DNA of 64,000 nt from Catellatospora citrea. Its GTDB lineage: Bacteria; Actinomycetota; Actinomycetes; Mycobacteriales; Micromonosporaceae. The notes under the pieces are model-generated. The model was not told where the DNA came from. It made no database searches and saw nothing but the letters and a program-made list of their open reading frames with translations. The stretch is from positions 7,874,001-7,938,000 of the forward strand of contig NZ_RAPR01000001.1 of assembly GCF_003610235.1 (NCBI RefSeq), in the 5' to 3' direction. The position numbers were made by a program, and so were the translations under genes. This document shows, in pieces, positions 37,615-47,594 of this stretch. How positions within the stretch are numbered: position 1 is the first letter of the stretch; each line of letters starts with the position of its first letter.

Positions 37615-38433
37615 TTACCGATGGCTCGCGGGTCGCTGAAAGGCGCCACGCTGCAGGAAGAGCGCACCCACAGCGATGGCGGCGCAGGCTGCCCACGCGG
37701 GTGTGCTGCTGCCGGGGTCGAGGGCCGCGGGCAACCGCGACCAGATCAGGCTGGGCGCCACGACGGCACACACCCACCCGACGGTGACGGCGGCTGCCGC
37801 GCGGCCGACACCGACGAACGCGCCGAGCGCGAGCGCGCTCGCCGCGAACACCAGGCTCGGCAGCAGCCAGCGCACGGGGGCCGCGCCGACCACCGCGCCG
37901 GCCAGGGCGAGCGGCGGCATCACGACGATGAGCGCGGCGAGGGTACGGCGCAGCGCCAACCCGAGCCCGGCGCGCGGGGTGCCGGCCACCAGCTCGTGCA
38001 CGGGGTCGAGGTAGCGGGTCCAGGACGCGGCCACGCCGAGCATGGGCACCACCGGCGCGATGACCAGCAGAACTGACGGCCTGGGTGGCCCGGCAACACC
38101 GGCGGCCAGATCCAGCAGCATCGCGGTGAGGGGGATGAGCACCGTCATCGCCAGCCAGGGGAGCGCAGCAGGGGCAGCCCAGCGCAGCAGAGCCGGCCAC
38201 CGGCGGCGCCGGGACGGGACCTGCGCGTGCACCGCGGGCGCGATGGCGGCCCACACGTTGTCGACGATGGACACTACCGCCGGTGAGCGCGTGTAGGCGA
38301 TCTCACCGAGCCTGCTCCGGCAGTCGGCACAGCCTTCCAGGTGTGCTTCCACCGCCCACACGGCGTCCGCCGGCAGCTCGACACCCGTCGCGTACCGGGC
38401 CAGCAGCGCTGCCGGGGCGTGCCCGCCGGTCAT
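37615..38433 (-). CDS. Zinc-finger (zf-HC2) anti-sigma-like protein with polytopic membrane domain
   Basis: A 272-residue protein. Near residue 30 the motif HLEGCADCRSRL (H-x3-C-x2-C) is the zinc site of anti-sigma factors that grip ECF sigmas. Instead of one membrane helix it has about six (WLAMTVLIPLTAMLLDLAAG, VLLVIAPVVPMLGVAASW, LAALIVVMPPLALAGAVVGA and others). Its ATG overlaps the ECF stop (ATGA), as expected for a cognate pair. The multi-helix domain could sense membrane state or contact the ABC transporter. Confidence 0.85.
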   Translation of the reverse strand: MTGGHAPAALLARYATGVELPADAVWAVEAHLEGCADCRSRLGEIAYTRSPAVVSIVDNVWAAIAPAVHAQVPSRRRRWPALLRWAAPAALPWLAMTVLIPLTAMLLDLAAGVAGPPRPSVLLVIAPVVPMLGVAASWTRYLDPVHELVAGTPRAGLGLALRRTLAALIVVMPPLALAGAVVGAAPVRWLLPSLVFAASALALGAFVGVGRAAAAVTVGWVCAVVAPSLIWSRLPAALDPGSSTPAWAACAAIAVGALFLQRGAFQRPASHR

Positions 38434-38996
38434 GACAGCACCTGCCGCAGCAGCGCCCGTGCCCGCCGGGCCCGGGTCTTGACCGTGCCCTCCGGCACCC
38501 CGAGCAGCGCCGACGTCTCACGTACCGAGAGTTCGTCGAGCACCATGGCCTGTACCACCTCCCGAAGTTCCGGCGCGAGATCACGTACCGCGTCCGCGAC
38601 AGGGTCGTCCATCACCCGGTCCACCACCTCGTCCTCCGCTGCTGGGACGGTCAGCGCGTCTGTCGGCAGATCGGCGTGCGGCAGCGGTCGGCGGGCCTGC
38701 AGCCGGTACGCGTCGACCATGCGACGCGCCGCGATGGTCCACAGCCAACCGGCGGCGCTGCCCCCGGCACGCGCACCCACGTAGCTGCTCGCCGCACGCC
38801 ACACCGCCAGGTACGCGTCCTGCATCACCTCGGCCACCATGCCGTCGTCGGCACACCGTCGTCGGAGTCGTACGGCCAGGCCCGGCGCGGTGCGGCGATA
38901 GAAGTCGTCGAACGCGGCAACGTCACCCTGGGCGATGCGGCGCAGCAGCGCTTCCTCGTCCGGTCGGGAATCGCCCACCGCGTCACGTCCATTCAC
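38430..38996 (-). CDS. ECF RNA polymerase sigma factor
   Basis: A 188-residue sigma factor: region 2 (ALLRRIAQGDVAAFDDFYRRTAPGLAVRL, then EVMQDAYLAVWRAAS) and region 4 (LAPELREVVQAMVLDELSVRETSALLGVPEGTVKTRARRARALLRQ). It heads an operon with its likely zinc-finger anti-sigma partner and an ABC transporter. The target is probably this operon itself plus unknown genes. Confidence 0.92.
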   Translation of the reverse strand: MNGRDAVGDSRPDEEALLRRIAQGDVAAFDDFYRRTAPGLAVRLRRRCADDGMVAEVMQDAYLAVWRAASSYVGARAGGSAAGWLWTIAARRMVDAYRLQARRPLPHADLPTDALTVPAAEDEVVDRVMDDPVADAVRDLAPELREVVQAMVLDELSVRETSALLGVPEGTVKTRARRARALLRQVLS

Positions 38997-39487
38997 ATCG
39001 GGTTAGACGGCTGGTCCCTGGTCGCGGGTTTTCGGCTGGTTGTGTCGTGCGTCTCAAGCCGCGATGGTGGCCGGGCCACGGCGGGTTGGCCGGCAGGGCG
39101 GCCGTGTCGTCTGGGGTTCGTCCGCCGCGCCAGCAGTGAGCTGACTGCTGGTGTCGGCTGCGGCCAGCGCCGGCCCGGCGATGCTGCGGCCCGTGCGGTC
39201 GAGCTTCCGGTCCTGCTCGCGGTGCAGGTGTGGCGGCGTCCATGCTCGCAGCGCAAAGGGCCGGAGACATCGGGAGCAGACCCGATGTCCCGGCTGGCCC
39301 GGTGTCGGCTGTCTACGGAGAACGCCCTATTGCCGGTGCGCCGGCTGAGCGCCGGCTGCCGTGGTCGGCCGGCATCGTGGCACCGCGGACGAGGCCCGGT
39401 CGGCCGACCACGGCAGGGCGTGCGCCGCTGTCATCCAAGCCGGCGTCGATCTCGCTGAGCAGGCCCGTGGGCGACCCGCCGCGTCCG
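38997..39487. other. Non-coding interval of about 490 bp
   Basis: I see no gene: frames here are Arg/Pro/Ala-rich shadows without family signal. It holds the promoter region of the ECF operon and the region past the LuxR gene end. No clear hairpin, repeat or operator was recognised. Confidence 0.35.
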
Positions 39488-42400
39488 TCAACCGTGGGCG
39501 GCCAGGCCGTGCCTGAGCGCGATGGCCGCGGCTTCAGTCCGGCTGGAAGCACCCAGCTTGGCGAGGATGTTCGAGACGTGTGTGCTCGTGGTCTTCGGCG
39601 AGATGAACAGTTCATTGGCGATCCGCCGGTTGCTGTGCCCGCGGGCGACCAGCTGGAGCACCTCGTGTTCACGAGGGGTCAGGCCGAAGGAGGTCCCACT
39701 CTGTTGCGCGGGCGGCACGACCGCGGGTGCCGGCCCGGTATCGGTTGGCCGCACCAGTGCCTCCACCTCGGAGATCAGCAGGCCGGCGCCTATCTCGGTG
39801 GCGATCCGGTGCGCACGGGTCAGCCGATCGTGGGCCTTCTGGCGCTGCCTGGTGTTGAGCAGCGCACGCCCCTCGCCTGACAAGGCCAGCGCGAGTTCGT
39901 ACGGACGGCGAAGCTGCTCGAAGGCCCCGGCGGCGGATGCCCACCGGTCCGGGTCGTCGTCGCCCTCGGCCCGCTGCACCTGCGCCCGCAGGAGGTGCTC
40001 GAAGGCGTGCGAGACAGGGAACACCACGTCCAGCCGCGCGGCAGCCCGGCGTATCGCGGCCAGGACCTCCGAAGACGCGCCGAGTCCAGCGGTCTGGTGG
40101 GCGTCGGCCTCGACCGCCGCCGCGGCGCACAGCATCGGCAGCGAATATCGCACCGGCCCGGCAGTGAGCCCGGCTGCGTCGGCGCGGACGAATTCGGCGC
40201 GCGCCTCGGCAAGCCTGCCCTGCCTGGTCAAGATCTCCATCGCGTACTGGCTCAGGGAGATCAGCATCTGCGGCTGCAAGTCCTCGGTGGCGCAGAGAGT
40301 GCGGGCCACGGCGAGCTGTTCACCTGCCGCGACGGCGTCCCCGCCGAGCAGCAGCAAGTGCGCACGACGTGCCACGACGATCCCGAGTGGTTTGTGTGCC
40401 TGGGCCACTGCCGCGGCCTCGTCGAGCGCTGCCGCACATGCCGGCCAGCGGCCCAGGGAGAACAGCGACACCGCCCGGTTGCAATGCACCCACGCTTCGG
40501 CGCCGTCGAGGCCGAGCGAGCGGCATACCGCGACGCCGTGGTCGGCCGCCGACAGCGCCTCCTCGGACCGGCCCATGCCCTCCAGGATCGAGGGCAGGTT
40601 CAGGTTCACTCTGCCGATGATGTCGAGCGCGCCCAGCTTTTCGGCCCGACTGCGCACGTCGTACAGCTCGGCCAGGCTCGTGCCATCGAGATCGCCTTCG
40701 GCTTCCATCGAGCAGCGCGTGATCCGGGCGTGCAACTCAAGGTCCTCGGCGCCGACGCCGATCGCGTATCGCACCGCCTGGTCGGCGGCGCTTCGGCTGT
40801 CCGGCCCGGGGCGGTGCAGCGCACCCCACCTGGCTATGTGCACCAGGACATTGGCATGGACCGCGGAGGGGGGCAGCCCGCCGCCCAGCTCCCGCGCCCG
40901 CTGCAGCTCCTGCCACCCGTCCCCGCGGTTGAGTTCCTGGACCAGGACCGCACGCCTCGTCCACAGCCACGCCCCGCGCAACGGCTCGTCGTCGTGCTCG
41001 GCAGCCAGCACGTCCAGTGCATTGCCCACCAGATGCAGTGCCCGGTCGGGGTCGCCGCTGAGCCCGGCGGCGCCGGCCGCGGCGGCATACAGATCCAGAC
41101 GGCCCGGTCCGACGCCGTCGGTTCCGTGCCCGCGGCGCGGGTATCCGTCCGGCAGGGACAGTGCCGGCAGCGCCTGGCGCACCGGCTCCGACACGCGGTC
41201 CCAGAGCTGCAGCGCGCGCTCCAGCATGTGAAGCTGCTCGCCATAGGCGTGGCGGCGCTGGGCGTCGTTGGCGGCTCGGATCCCGATCCGCAGCGCCTTC
41301 ACGTCGTCGTGCGCCGCGAACCAGTGCCGGGCGAGTCGGCCGGTCAGTTCGTCGGTCGGGACGAGGGTGCTGTCGGCCTCCAAAGCCTGTCCGTACTGCC
41401 GGTTGATCAACGCGCGCTCTCCTGGCAGCAGGTCGTCACTTACCACCTCCCGCACCATGGAATGGCGGAACCGGTAACCGGATCCGTCGGGTTCGGGAAC
41501 GAGGATCCGGGCGAGCACCGCCGCGCGCAGACCCTCGATCAGCTCGTCCTCGGGCCGGCCGGTCACGGCCTTGAGCAGCGCGTATCTCACCACGGCGCCG
41601 CTCTCGGCGGCGATCCGTACGATCCGTTGGCTGGACTCGGGTAGCGCCTCCAGCTGCATCAGCAGCATGTCGGGTAGGCCGCCCGACTTCGTTCGCGGAT
41701 GGTCACGGCAGTCGCGTGCTAGTTCCTCGACGAAGAACGCGTTGCCGTCGGACCGGGCGAAGACCTGGTTGAGCAGGGCCGGTTCCGGTGGAGCGCCGAG
41801 GATGCCGGTGAGCTGCTTGGTGACCTCGACCCGGTTGAACCGTGGCAGATCGATCCGGCGAACCGACCTTGACCGCTCCACCTCGGCGAGGAAACCTCGT
41901 AGCGGGTGACGGCGGTGCACATCATCAGACCGGTAGGTGGCCAACAGCAGCAGCCGGCCGGTGCACCGAGCGCGCAACAGGTACGCCAGCAGCTGACGGG
42001 TACAGGAATCGGCCCAGTGCAGATCTTCGATCACCAGCACGATCAGGCGATCCGAGGCGAGCCCCTCAAGCACGCGGGTGATGCACGTGAACAGCCGAAG
42101 CACATCGCCGGCGGTTTCCTGCGCGGACGCCGCGGCGTCGAGGTCGGGCATGATGCGAGCCAGCAGTTCCTCCTGGCCCCGGCTCTGCGCTCGTACCTCG
42201 TCGGGCAGCCGGTGGCGCAGCATACGCAGCGCCGCTGAGAACGGGGCGAGGGGCAGTCCGTCGCCGGGAACCTCCACACAACCCGCGACCGCAGCCACGG
42301 CCCCGTCGGGCAGAGTCCGGATCAGCTCCTCGACCAACCGCGTCTTGCCGACGCCCGCCTCGCCGCGCACGATCACGGCCTGCGGGTCGCCGTTGTCAGC

Positions 42401-42490
42401 CGCCTCGGCGGCCCGGACAAGCTCGGCCAGCTCAGCTGCCCGCGCCACGAACACCGGGCTGGAAAGGGCGCTCTGCACGCAGGCAAGCAT
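39488..42490 (-). CDS. LAL-type LuxR-family regulator (ATPase plus HTH)
   Basis: About 1000 residues. The N-terminal AAA ATPase has Walker [17 protein letters not shown] and Walker [16 protein letters not shown] long TPR-like helical middle follows, then the C-terminal Lux[48 protein letters not shown]. These large regulators activate carbon-use or antibiotic genes. The start is uncertain: ATG 42490 is used, but the frame stays open to a TTG at 42562 and no site has a convincing ribosome sequence. It stands alone, so the target is not evident. Confidence 0.85.
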   Translation of the reverse strand: MLACVQSALSSPVFVARAAELAELVRAAEAADNGDPQAVIVRGEAGVGKTRLVEELIRTLPDGAVAAVAGCVEVPGDGLPLAPFSAALRMLRHRLPDEVRAQSRGQEELLARIMPDLDAAASAQETAGDVLRLFTCITRVLEGLASDRLIVLVIEDLHWADSCTRQLLAYLLRARCTGRLLLLATYRSDDVHRRHPLRGFLAEVERSRSVRRIDLPRFNRVEVTKQLTGILGAPPEPALLNQVFARSDGNAFFVEELARDCRDHPRTKSGGLPDMLLMQLEALPESSQRIVRIAAESGAVVRYALLKAVTGRPEDELIEGLRAAVLARILVPEPDGSGYRFRHSMVREVVSDDLLPGERALINRQYGQALEADSTLVPTDELTGRLARHWFAAHDDVKALRIGIRAANDAQRRHAYGEQLHMLERALQLWDRVSEPVRQALPALSLPDGYPRRGHGTDGVGPGRLDLYAAAAGAAGLSGDPDRALHLVGNALDVLAAEHDDEPLRGAWLWTRRAVLVQELNRGDGWQELQRARELGGGLPPSAVHANVLVHIARWGALHRPGPDSRSAADQAVRYAIGVGAEDLELHARITRCSMEAEGDLDGTSLAELYDVRSRAEKLGALDIIGRVNLNLPSILEGMGRSEEALSAADHGVAVCRSLGLDGAEAWVHCNRAVSLFSLGRWPACAAALDEAAAVAQAHKPLGIVVARRAHLLLLGGDAVAAGEQLAVARTLCATEDLQPQMLISLSQYAMEILTRQGRLAEARAEFVRADAAGLTAGPVRYSLPMLCAAAAVEADAHQTAGLGASSEVLAAIRRAAARLDVVFPVSHAFEHLLRAQVQRAEGDDDPDRWASAAGAFEQLRRPYELALALSGEGRALLNTRQRQKAHDRLTRAHRIATEIGAGLLISEVEALVRPTDTGPAPAVVPPAQQSGTSFGLTPREHEVLQLVARGHSNRRIANELFISPKTTSTHVSNILAKLGASSRTEAAAIALRHGLAAHG

Positions 42491-42769
42491 GGCACGCCCG
42501 GAATGACGACCTGCCTGTGCGGGAGTGCCGTGGACCACCTGTAACAGTCTTTTAATATCCAACGGCTCGCTGGTCGCCGACAGATTATCTCGACATGAGT
42601 CGATGCGCTGGCACCCCGCCTAGGAAGTTTTCACTAGCCGGCGGACGGGCGTTGGGCGGCTTATCGGATCTGTTCCCGATGTCGCGGGATCTTCGCGCTG
42701 CAAGCATGGTTGCGCGCCCCCTGCCAAACGCTGGCATCGGGTATTGATCCCAACGAAAAAGGGAAAACC

Positions 42770-43765
42770 ATGCTGATCAGTACAAATCGGGACTCGACGT
42801 CGCAGTCGACGCTCAAGGACACCGTCATTCGACCGCTGGATGAGGCAGACATCCAGAAGGCCGCCGACCTGCTGATCCTCGCGTCAGGCAGGCACAGGCG
42901 ATTCCGGCTGGTCGAACGTCTCACCAACGGCGCGAGCGATGAGATCCACCACGCGGTGGTCGCGGAGCGCGCCGGCACGATGATCGCCGCCGCTCACCTG
43001 ACCATCGAACCGGCCTTCCCCGGCACCGTCGGCGCGCTCGTCGCGGTCGCCGCCGAGCATCGTGGGCAGGGCATCGGCACAGCGCTGGCCGACGAGCTCG
43101 CCGGCTGGGCGGCTCGGCACCTGCGGCCCGACCTCATGGTGACCAGCACGTTGCGCGACGATCTCGACCGCGGGCGGCAATTCGCCGAGCGGTACGACCT
43201 CACCGTCGCCGCGCACAGCGTCGGCTGGCGATTCGACTTCACCGCCCCCGGCGTCGACCTGGTCGCCGTGGCAGTGCGCGCGACATCGGCCGCCAATGCC
43301 GCAGGCGTGCGCGTCCGACGCGCAAACCTGCACCGCGAGCAGGACCACATTCTCGACTGCATGGGTCGCAGCATGGCCGGGCTGCCGCTGCCAGGCGACC
43401 GACACCAGCAGGTGGATCTCACCCAGGCGCGGCGGACGATCCCCGACGACGCGGTTGTGCTGCTGGCCGAGAACCACCCCGCCGAGCGCGCACTGGGCAT
43501 CACCATCATCACGCCACAGGCGGGCACCCGCGATTGGTACACCATCTATACGGGCGTCGTGGTCGGCCACCGCGGCAGGGGCACGGCCGGGGCGCTGAAG
43601 GCCGCCGCGCTGCTGCATGCGCACCGCGGCGGCGCCGCCACACTCGTCACCCACAACGCCGACACCAACGAGGCCATCCTGCGGACCAACCGCCGCGCCG
43701 GGATGCAACCGAACGTCGGCTACTGGAGCCTCATCCGCGATACCCGATCCGGGATGCGGCTTTGA
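42770..43765 (+). CDS. Tandem GNAT-family acetyltransferase
   Basis: A 331-residue protein with two GNAT folds. The first has GALVAVAAEHRGQGIGTALADEL, the acetyl-CoA loop (RGQGIG); the second has GVVVGHRGRGTAGALKAAAL (HRGRGTA) and a typical NADTNEAILRTNRRAGM end. The acceptor is unknown; tandem GNATs of this kind in actinobacteria are often related to mycothiol synthase or aminoglycoside acetylases but no specific match is claimed. ATG at 42770 follows AAGGGAAAACC. Confidence 0.85.
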   Translation: MLISTNRDSTSQSTLKDTVIRPLDEADIQKAADLLILASGRHRRFRLVERLTNGASDEIHHAVVAERAGTMIAAAHLTIEPAFPGTVGALVAVAAEHRGQGIGTALADELAGWAARHLRPDLMVTSTLRDDLDRGRQFAERYDLTVAAHSVGWRFDFTAPGVDLVAVAVRATSAANAAGVRVRRANLHREQDHILDCMGRSMAGLPLPGDRHQQVDLTQARRTIPDDAVVLLAENHPAERALGITIITPQAGTRDWYTIYTGVVVGHRGRGTAGALKAAALLHAHRGGAATLVTHNADTNEAILRTNRRAGMQPNVGYWSLIRDTRSGMRL

Positions 43766-43838
43766 CCTGGTCGCGGGGCCGTCAGTCAATGACGGACGAC
43801 GACGGCTGGCACCAAACATCGCTGGACTCGATGCGCCG

Positions 43839-44540
43839 CTATCCGCCTCTGATCAGGTCTCCGAACGTGGTGCGGGACACCAGTGTCGTGGTGCGCAGGG
43901 CCAGCAGATACTCGGTGACGGTCATGAAGAACGCCACCATGAGCAGCTCGCCGCTGGAAGTCGCGATGCCGAGCAGCAACGGCAACAGCCCGTGTACGGT
44001 CAGCGCGCGTAGCAGCCACGCCAGGGCAACCAGCGCATTGACAGCTGCTGAGGTGCGGGCACCATAGGCGGACAGGACCTGGTCGCCGGGGTGAAACAGC
44101 CAGCCGATGTACGCCACGGCGGCAAGGGCGAGACCCCAGCCGATGCCGTTGACAAGTGAGGCGGACTGCTACGGCGCGGCGAGCCACCATCCCAGCGGTG
44201 TGAACGCGACGGCGAAGGCGAGGCCAACCCCGATCGTGCGCCATCGCCGCCAGTTGCGGTGGCGCTCGCGGATGGCGTGCGTGCCGCCGTTGTCGAGTTC
44301 GCGTGACCTCATGAAAACGGCTATGCCTGCGAGCAGGCCGCACATTCCCGCCACTGCGCCGATCGCGGCGCCGCCGTCACCGTGACGGTTCAGGGCGAAG
44401 CCGCCTGCGATCAATGGCGCAAACTCCGCAGCGGTCAGCAGAACCGCCCACGTCCACGTCTCCTCAAGATATTGCGGCTGCTGCGCTGCTGAGGATTCTG
44501 GCGCCCGGGCCTGTTCCGGGCGAGGGCGGTGCCAGGTCAT
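43839..44540 (-). pseudogene. Polytopic membrane protein interrupted by an in-frame amber stop
   Basis: Two frames in the same phase are separated only by TAG at 44169-44171. The first (123 residues, from ATG 44540) ends FTPLGWWLAAP; the second continues QSASLVNGIGWGLALAAVAYIGWLFHPGD and on to TTFGDLIRGG. Membrane helices occur on both sides, so the whole looks like one protein of about 233 residues with five to six helices. No family is recognised. The stop may be a mutation, a sequencing error, or, less likely, readthrough. The ATG has no clear ribosome site. Confidence 0.6.
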
Positions 44541-45200
44541 CGGGGCTGTCGTTCGTGGTCACTCCTACATCCACCCCGAACCGGATCGCAGCTGTCCAAT
44601 TGCTGCCTAGCCAGCGCGGCATCCCGCCAGTTTGACTGATCCGTCGGTCGTCATCCATCCCAGACTCAGGCCTGGTTGTGCGCGGCGTGTGCCAAGGTCG
44701 CCAGGCCTGCGCTCATGTCAAGTCGTGGTCGACATCGAAGCTGCGTCGCGGTCGGCGATTAGGGCGATGGTGGTGTAGTAGAGGGCGAGTTCGCGAGAAG
44801 GCTAATGGCGTACGTTTCGGCCCACGCCACCAACCCGCAGGTTCCGAGCACGCACCTTTCGCTGCTCAGCCCGGCATACGCAGCCGCTCTAGGAGCACCC
44901 CGACGTGCCTGCCCGGGATGTCCTTCACCGCTGTCAGTGACGTCACGGTCCTTCGCGTAGCGCCTCCCGTAGCCTTTGCAGGGCGTCGCGTGCGGCCGCA
45001 AGGGACGACTCGAGAAACCCGGTCTGGCTGACCCGGGCAACATGTCACGGATCGGACGATCGGCCGTTTGAGCAGCCCACCACGGTGTTGACCTAAACCT
45101 GACGGTCAGCGTCGTCCCGCGCGATGATGTACAGGTGACCGGTGGGTCGGTTCGCGCGTAACGTCCGGTCAAACGGCTGCGACCGCCCATGTCGCGCCGG
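44541..45200. other. Interval of about 660 bp without a supported gene
   Basis: Short frames on the minus strand, such as one reading VTSLTAVKDIPGRHVGVLLERLRMPG near 44870-44950, look mildly protein-like but are not continuous, lack ribosome sites and match no family I know. This may be the remains of a decayed gene. TTGACC at 45087-45092 resembles a -35. Confidence 0.3.
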
Positions 45201-45587
45201 CTACGGAGCGTCGAAGACCTCACGCGATTCCTGGATGCCGGCGGCGTTGTCGACCGCCCAGCCGGCGAGGTGCCGGGCGACGGCGAGCAGGCTGAGGCCG
45301 CGCGGGGTGAGCGCGTAGTCGACGCGCAGGGGTTTGGTGTCGTGCAGGGTCCGGGTGACCAGCCCGTCCCGTTCCATGCTTCGCAGGGTGGCGCTCAGCA
45401 TGCGCTGGGTGATGGGCTCGCTCAGCCGACGGAGCTCGTTGAAGCGCTTGGTCGTGTGCCCCAGCTGGCAGATGACCACCACGGACCACTTGTCGCCGAT
45501 GCGCTCAAGCACGTCTCGCACCAGCTCGCGGCCCTGACCGCAGAGCACCAGCTCCTGTTCGCTGATGGAGGTGGTGGGGTGCGCCAT
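45201..45587 (-). CDS. HxlR-family regulator
   Basis: A 128-residue winged-helix protein. ELVRDVLERIGDKWSVVVICQLGHTTKRFNELRRLSEPITQRMLSATLRSMERDGLVTRT is the classic HxlR domain. The ATG at 45587 lacks a ribosome site, but TATACT (a -10) lies seven bases upstream on the minus strand, so a leaderless mRNA is likely. It is divergent from a quinone-oxidoreductase-like gene and an SDR, probable targets. HxlR proteins commonly sense aldehydes or oxidants. Confidence 0.9.
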   Translation of the reverse strand: MAHPTTSISEQELVLCGQGRELVRDVLERIGDKWSVVVICQLGHTTKRFNELRRLSEPITQRMLSATLRSMERDGLVTRTLHDTKPLRVDYALTPRGLSLLAVARHLAGWAVDNAAGIQESREVFDAP

Positions 45588-45595
45588 GAACCCCA

Positions 45596-45610
45596 GTATA
45601 TGACGTATAC
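45596..45610. promoter_or_regulatory. HxlR operator overlapping its own -10
   Basis: GTATATGACGTATAC has perfect GTATA/TATAC arms around a 5-base centre. It overlaps TATACT (minus strand of 45595-45600), the probable -10 of the HxlR gene. Autoregulation is likely. Confidence 0.6.
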
Positions 45611-45781
45611 CGGGGGCTGGCCTGGCGTCCGGTCGGTACCTCCGGCTATACCAGGGCACTTTGAAGTGCCTTCTTGTCGCACTTGCCGGTATTGCGCACA
45701 CTCGAAGAACGGTACGAGTCAGGTACCAGGTACGTGACCCGAACCATACGAGCGCCTTGAGCTAGATCACGGGGGAAGATC

Positions 45782-46765
45782 ATGAAAGCTGTCGGTCTGC
45801 ATGAGTTCGGCGGTCCAGAAGTACTGCGGGTCGTCGACGTGCCCGAACCGCACGCAGGGCCCGGGCAGGTCCGCATCCGCGTACACGCCTCGGCCGTCAA
45901 CCCGGCGGACACGCTGCTGCGCGACGGCACGCAGGAATGGGCACTAGCCGGGGTGCCCGCACCTTACGTACCCGGGATGGACGTCGCGGGCGTGGTCGAC
46001 GAGATAGGTCCCGGCACCGACACCAGCCTGCGCACCGGCGATCCGGTGATGGCGATGCTGCTGCCGTTCTTTCCCGCCGACGACGGATCGGTCGCCTACC
46101 GCGGCGGCGGCTACGTTCAGTACGCGGTCCTGCCGGCCAAGGCGGTGGTTCGCGCGCCGGACGGGTTCGGCCATGAGGCTGCGGCGACGCTGCCGATGAA
46201 CGGCCTGACCGCGCTGCTGGCCTTCGACCAGCTGGCGTTGCCACCCGGCTCGACCCTGGCGGTGATCGGGGCCGCCGGGGCGCTCGGCGGATATCTCGTC
46301 CAGCTGGCCGCGCACGCCGGGCTGACCGTCATCGCCGACGCCGCCCCGGCCGATGAACAGCTCGTCCGCGAGCTCGGCGCGAACGAGGTCGTGCCTAGGG
46401 GTCCCGAAGTCGTCGACAGCATCCGGGCGCGCTACCCCGACGGCGTGGACGCGGTCGCCGACACCGCGCTGGTCGGGCCGCAGCTGCTTGACGCCGTCCG
46501 CGACGGCGGCACCTTCATCCGGTTCCGGCAGACCGAGGAGCCCGGCGGCTACACCGCCGAAAGCACCCGCGGGATCAGAGTGCTGTCGCCGTTCGTGCCC
46601 GAATACGACGGCCGCACCGACAAGCTCGACGAAATCCGCCGCCTGGCCGGATCCGGCGTGCTCACGCCCCGGATCGCCGAGGTGATGCCCGCCGACCGGG
46701 CATCAGATGCCCACCGCCGGCTTGAGGCGGGCGGCGTGCGCGGGCGGTTCGTACTCACCTTCTGA
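45782..46765 (+). CDS. NADP-dependent zinc-free oxidoreductase (quinone reductase family)
   Basis: A 327-residue medium-chain dehydrogenase/reductase. It begins MKAVGLHEFGGPEVLRVVDVPEP and has PYVPGMDVAGVVDEIGPG in the GroES-like domain. The Rossmann domain has LAVIGAAGALGGYLVQLAAHAG. The structural and catalytic zinc ligands are absent, as in quinone reductases. It faces the HxlR gene and is followed 64 bp later by an SDR, so the three form an inducible redox module. Confidence 0.9.
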   Translation: MKAVGLHEFGGPEVLRVVDVPEPHAGPGQVRIRVHASAVNPADTLLRDGTQEWALAGVPAPYVPGMDVAGVVDEIGPGTDTSLRTGDPVMAMLLPFFPADDGSVAYRGGGYVQYAVLPAKAVVRAPDGFGHEAAATLPMNGLTALLAFDQLALPPGSTLAVIGAAGALGGYLVQLAAHAGLTVIADAAPADEQLVRELGANEVVPRGPEVVDSIRARYPDGVDAVADTALVGPQLLDAVRDGGTFIRFRQTEEPGGYTAESTRGIRVLSPFVPEYDGRTDKLDEIRRLAGSGVLTPRIAEVMPADRASDAHRRLEAGGVRGRFVLTF

Positions 46766-46829
46766 CAAAGCTCACCTTCCCGTAGCAGTTCGATCGCAAC
46801 CGATATACACATCCGAAAGAGGAACAACC

Positions 46830-47594
46830 GTGTCCGCACGCTTCACCGACAAAGTCATCCTGATCACCGGCGCCACCTCCGGCATGGGCCGGGCGGTCGC
46901 CGAGCGGGTCACCGCCGAGGGAGCCAAGGTGGTCCTGGCCGCCCGCGGCAAGGACGCCGGGGACGCCTTCGCCGCGCAGCTGCGCGCCGCCGGGCACGAC
47001 GCGCTCTTCGTGCCGACCGACGTGACGGTCGCGGCCGAGGTCGCTCAGCTGGTCCGCCAAGCCGTCGAGCACTACGGCCGCCTCGACGGCGCGTTCAACA
47101 ACGTCGGCGCCGCCACCGCGTACGCCCCCGTCACCGACATCGACGAAGACGCCTGGCGCGCCGACCAGGCACTCAACCTCGACAGCGTCTTCTATGGAGT
47201 GAAGTACGAGATCCCTGCGATCCAGGCGTCCGGCGGCGGCTCCATCGTCAACAACTCGTCCAACCTCGGCGTCACCGGTGCACCCGGCATGGCCTCCTAC
47301 AGCGCCGCCAAACACGGCGTCGTCGGGCTCACCCGCTCGGCCGCCCTCGACACCGCCGCGACAGGGGTTCGGGTCAACGCGCTCGTCACCGGCGGAGTCG
47401 ACACCCCGCTGCTACGCGGCGCGATGGGCCCCAACCCGGAAGAGGCCATCAAGGCCGCCGGCGCGATGCACCCGGTCGGACGGATCGCCCAGCCGGAGGA
47501 GATCGCCGCGTTCGTGGCATTCCTGCTCAGCGACGAGGCCAAGTTCATCACCGGCGCTGCGCTCGCGATCGACGGCGGCATGACCGCCGCGTGA
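46830..47594 (+). CDS. Short-chain dehydrogenase/reductase
   Basis: A 254-residue classical SDR: cofactor motif ILITGATSGMGRAVAE, NNVG, catalytic Ser in IVNNSSNLG and Tyr-x3-Lys in SYSAAKHGVVG, and C-terminal FLLSDEAKFITGAALAIDGG. It should oxidise or reduce an alcohol or ketone with NAD(P). GTG at 46830 follows GAGGAACAACC. It is probably co-transcribed with the preceding oxidoreductase under HxlR control. Confidence 0.92.
   Translation: MSARFTDKVILITGATSGMGRAVAERVTAEGAKVVLAARGKDAGDAFAAQLRAAGHDALFVPTDVTVAAEVAQLVRQAVEHYGRLDGAFNNVGAATAYAPVTDIDEDAWRADQALNLDSVFYGVKYEIPAIQASGGGSIVNNSSNLGVTGAPGMASYSAAKHGVVGLTRSAALDTAATGVRVNALVTGGVDTPLLRGAMGPNPEEAIKAAGAMHPVGRIAQPEEIAAFVAFLLSDEAKFITGAALAIDGGMTAA

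Noticed and set aside
38997..39487. Search for a regulatory RNA between the ECF operon and the LuxR gene
   Set aside because: No hairpin with conserved loops or known riboswitch motif was seen on either strand.
44759..45223. Minus-strand frames between the split membrane gene and HxlR
   Set aside because: No steady coding frame, ribosome site or family signal. Fragments such as VTSLTAVKDIPGRH may be remains of a decayed gene, but this is not supported strongly enough.
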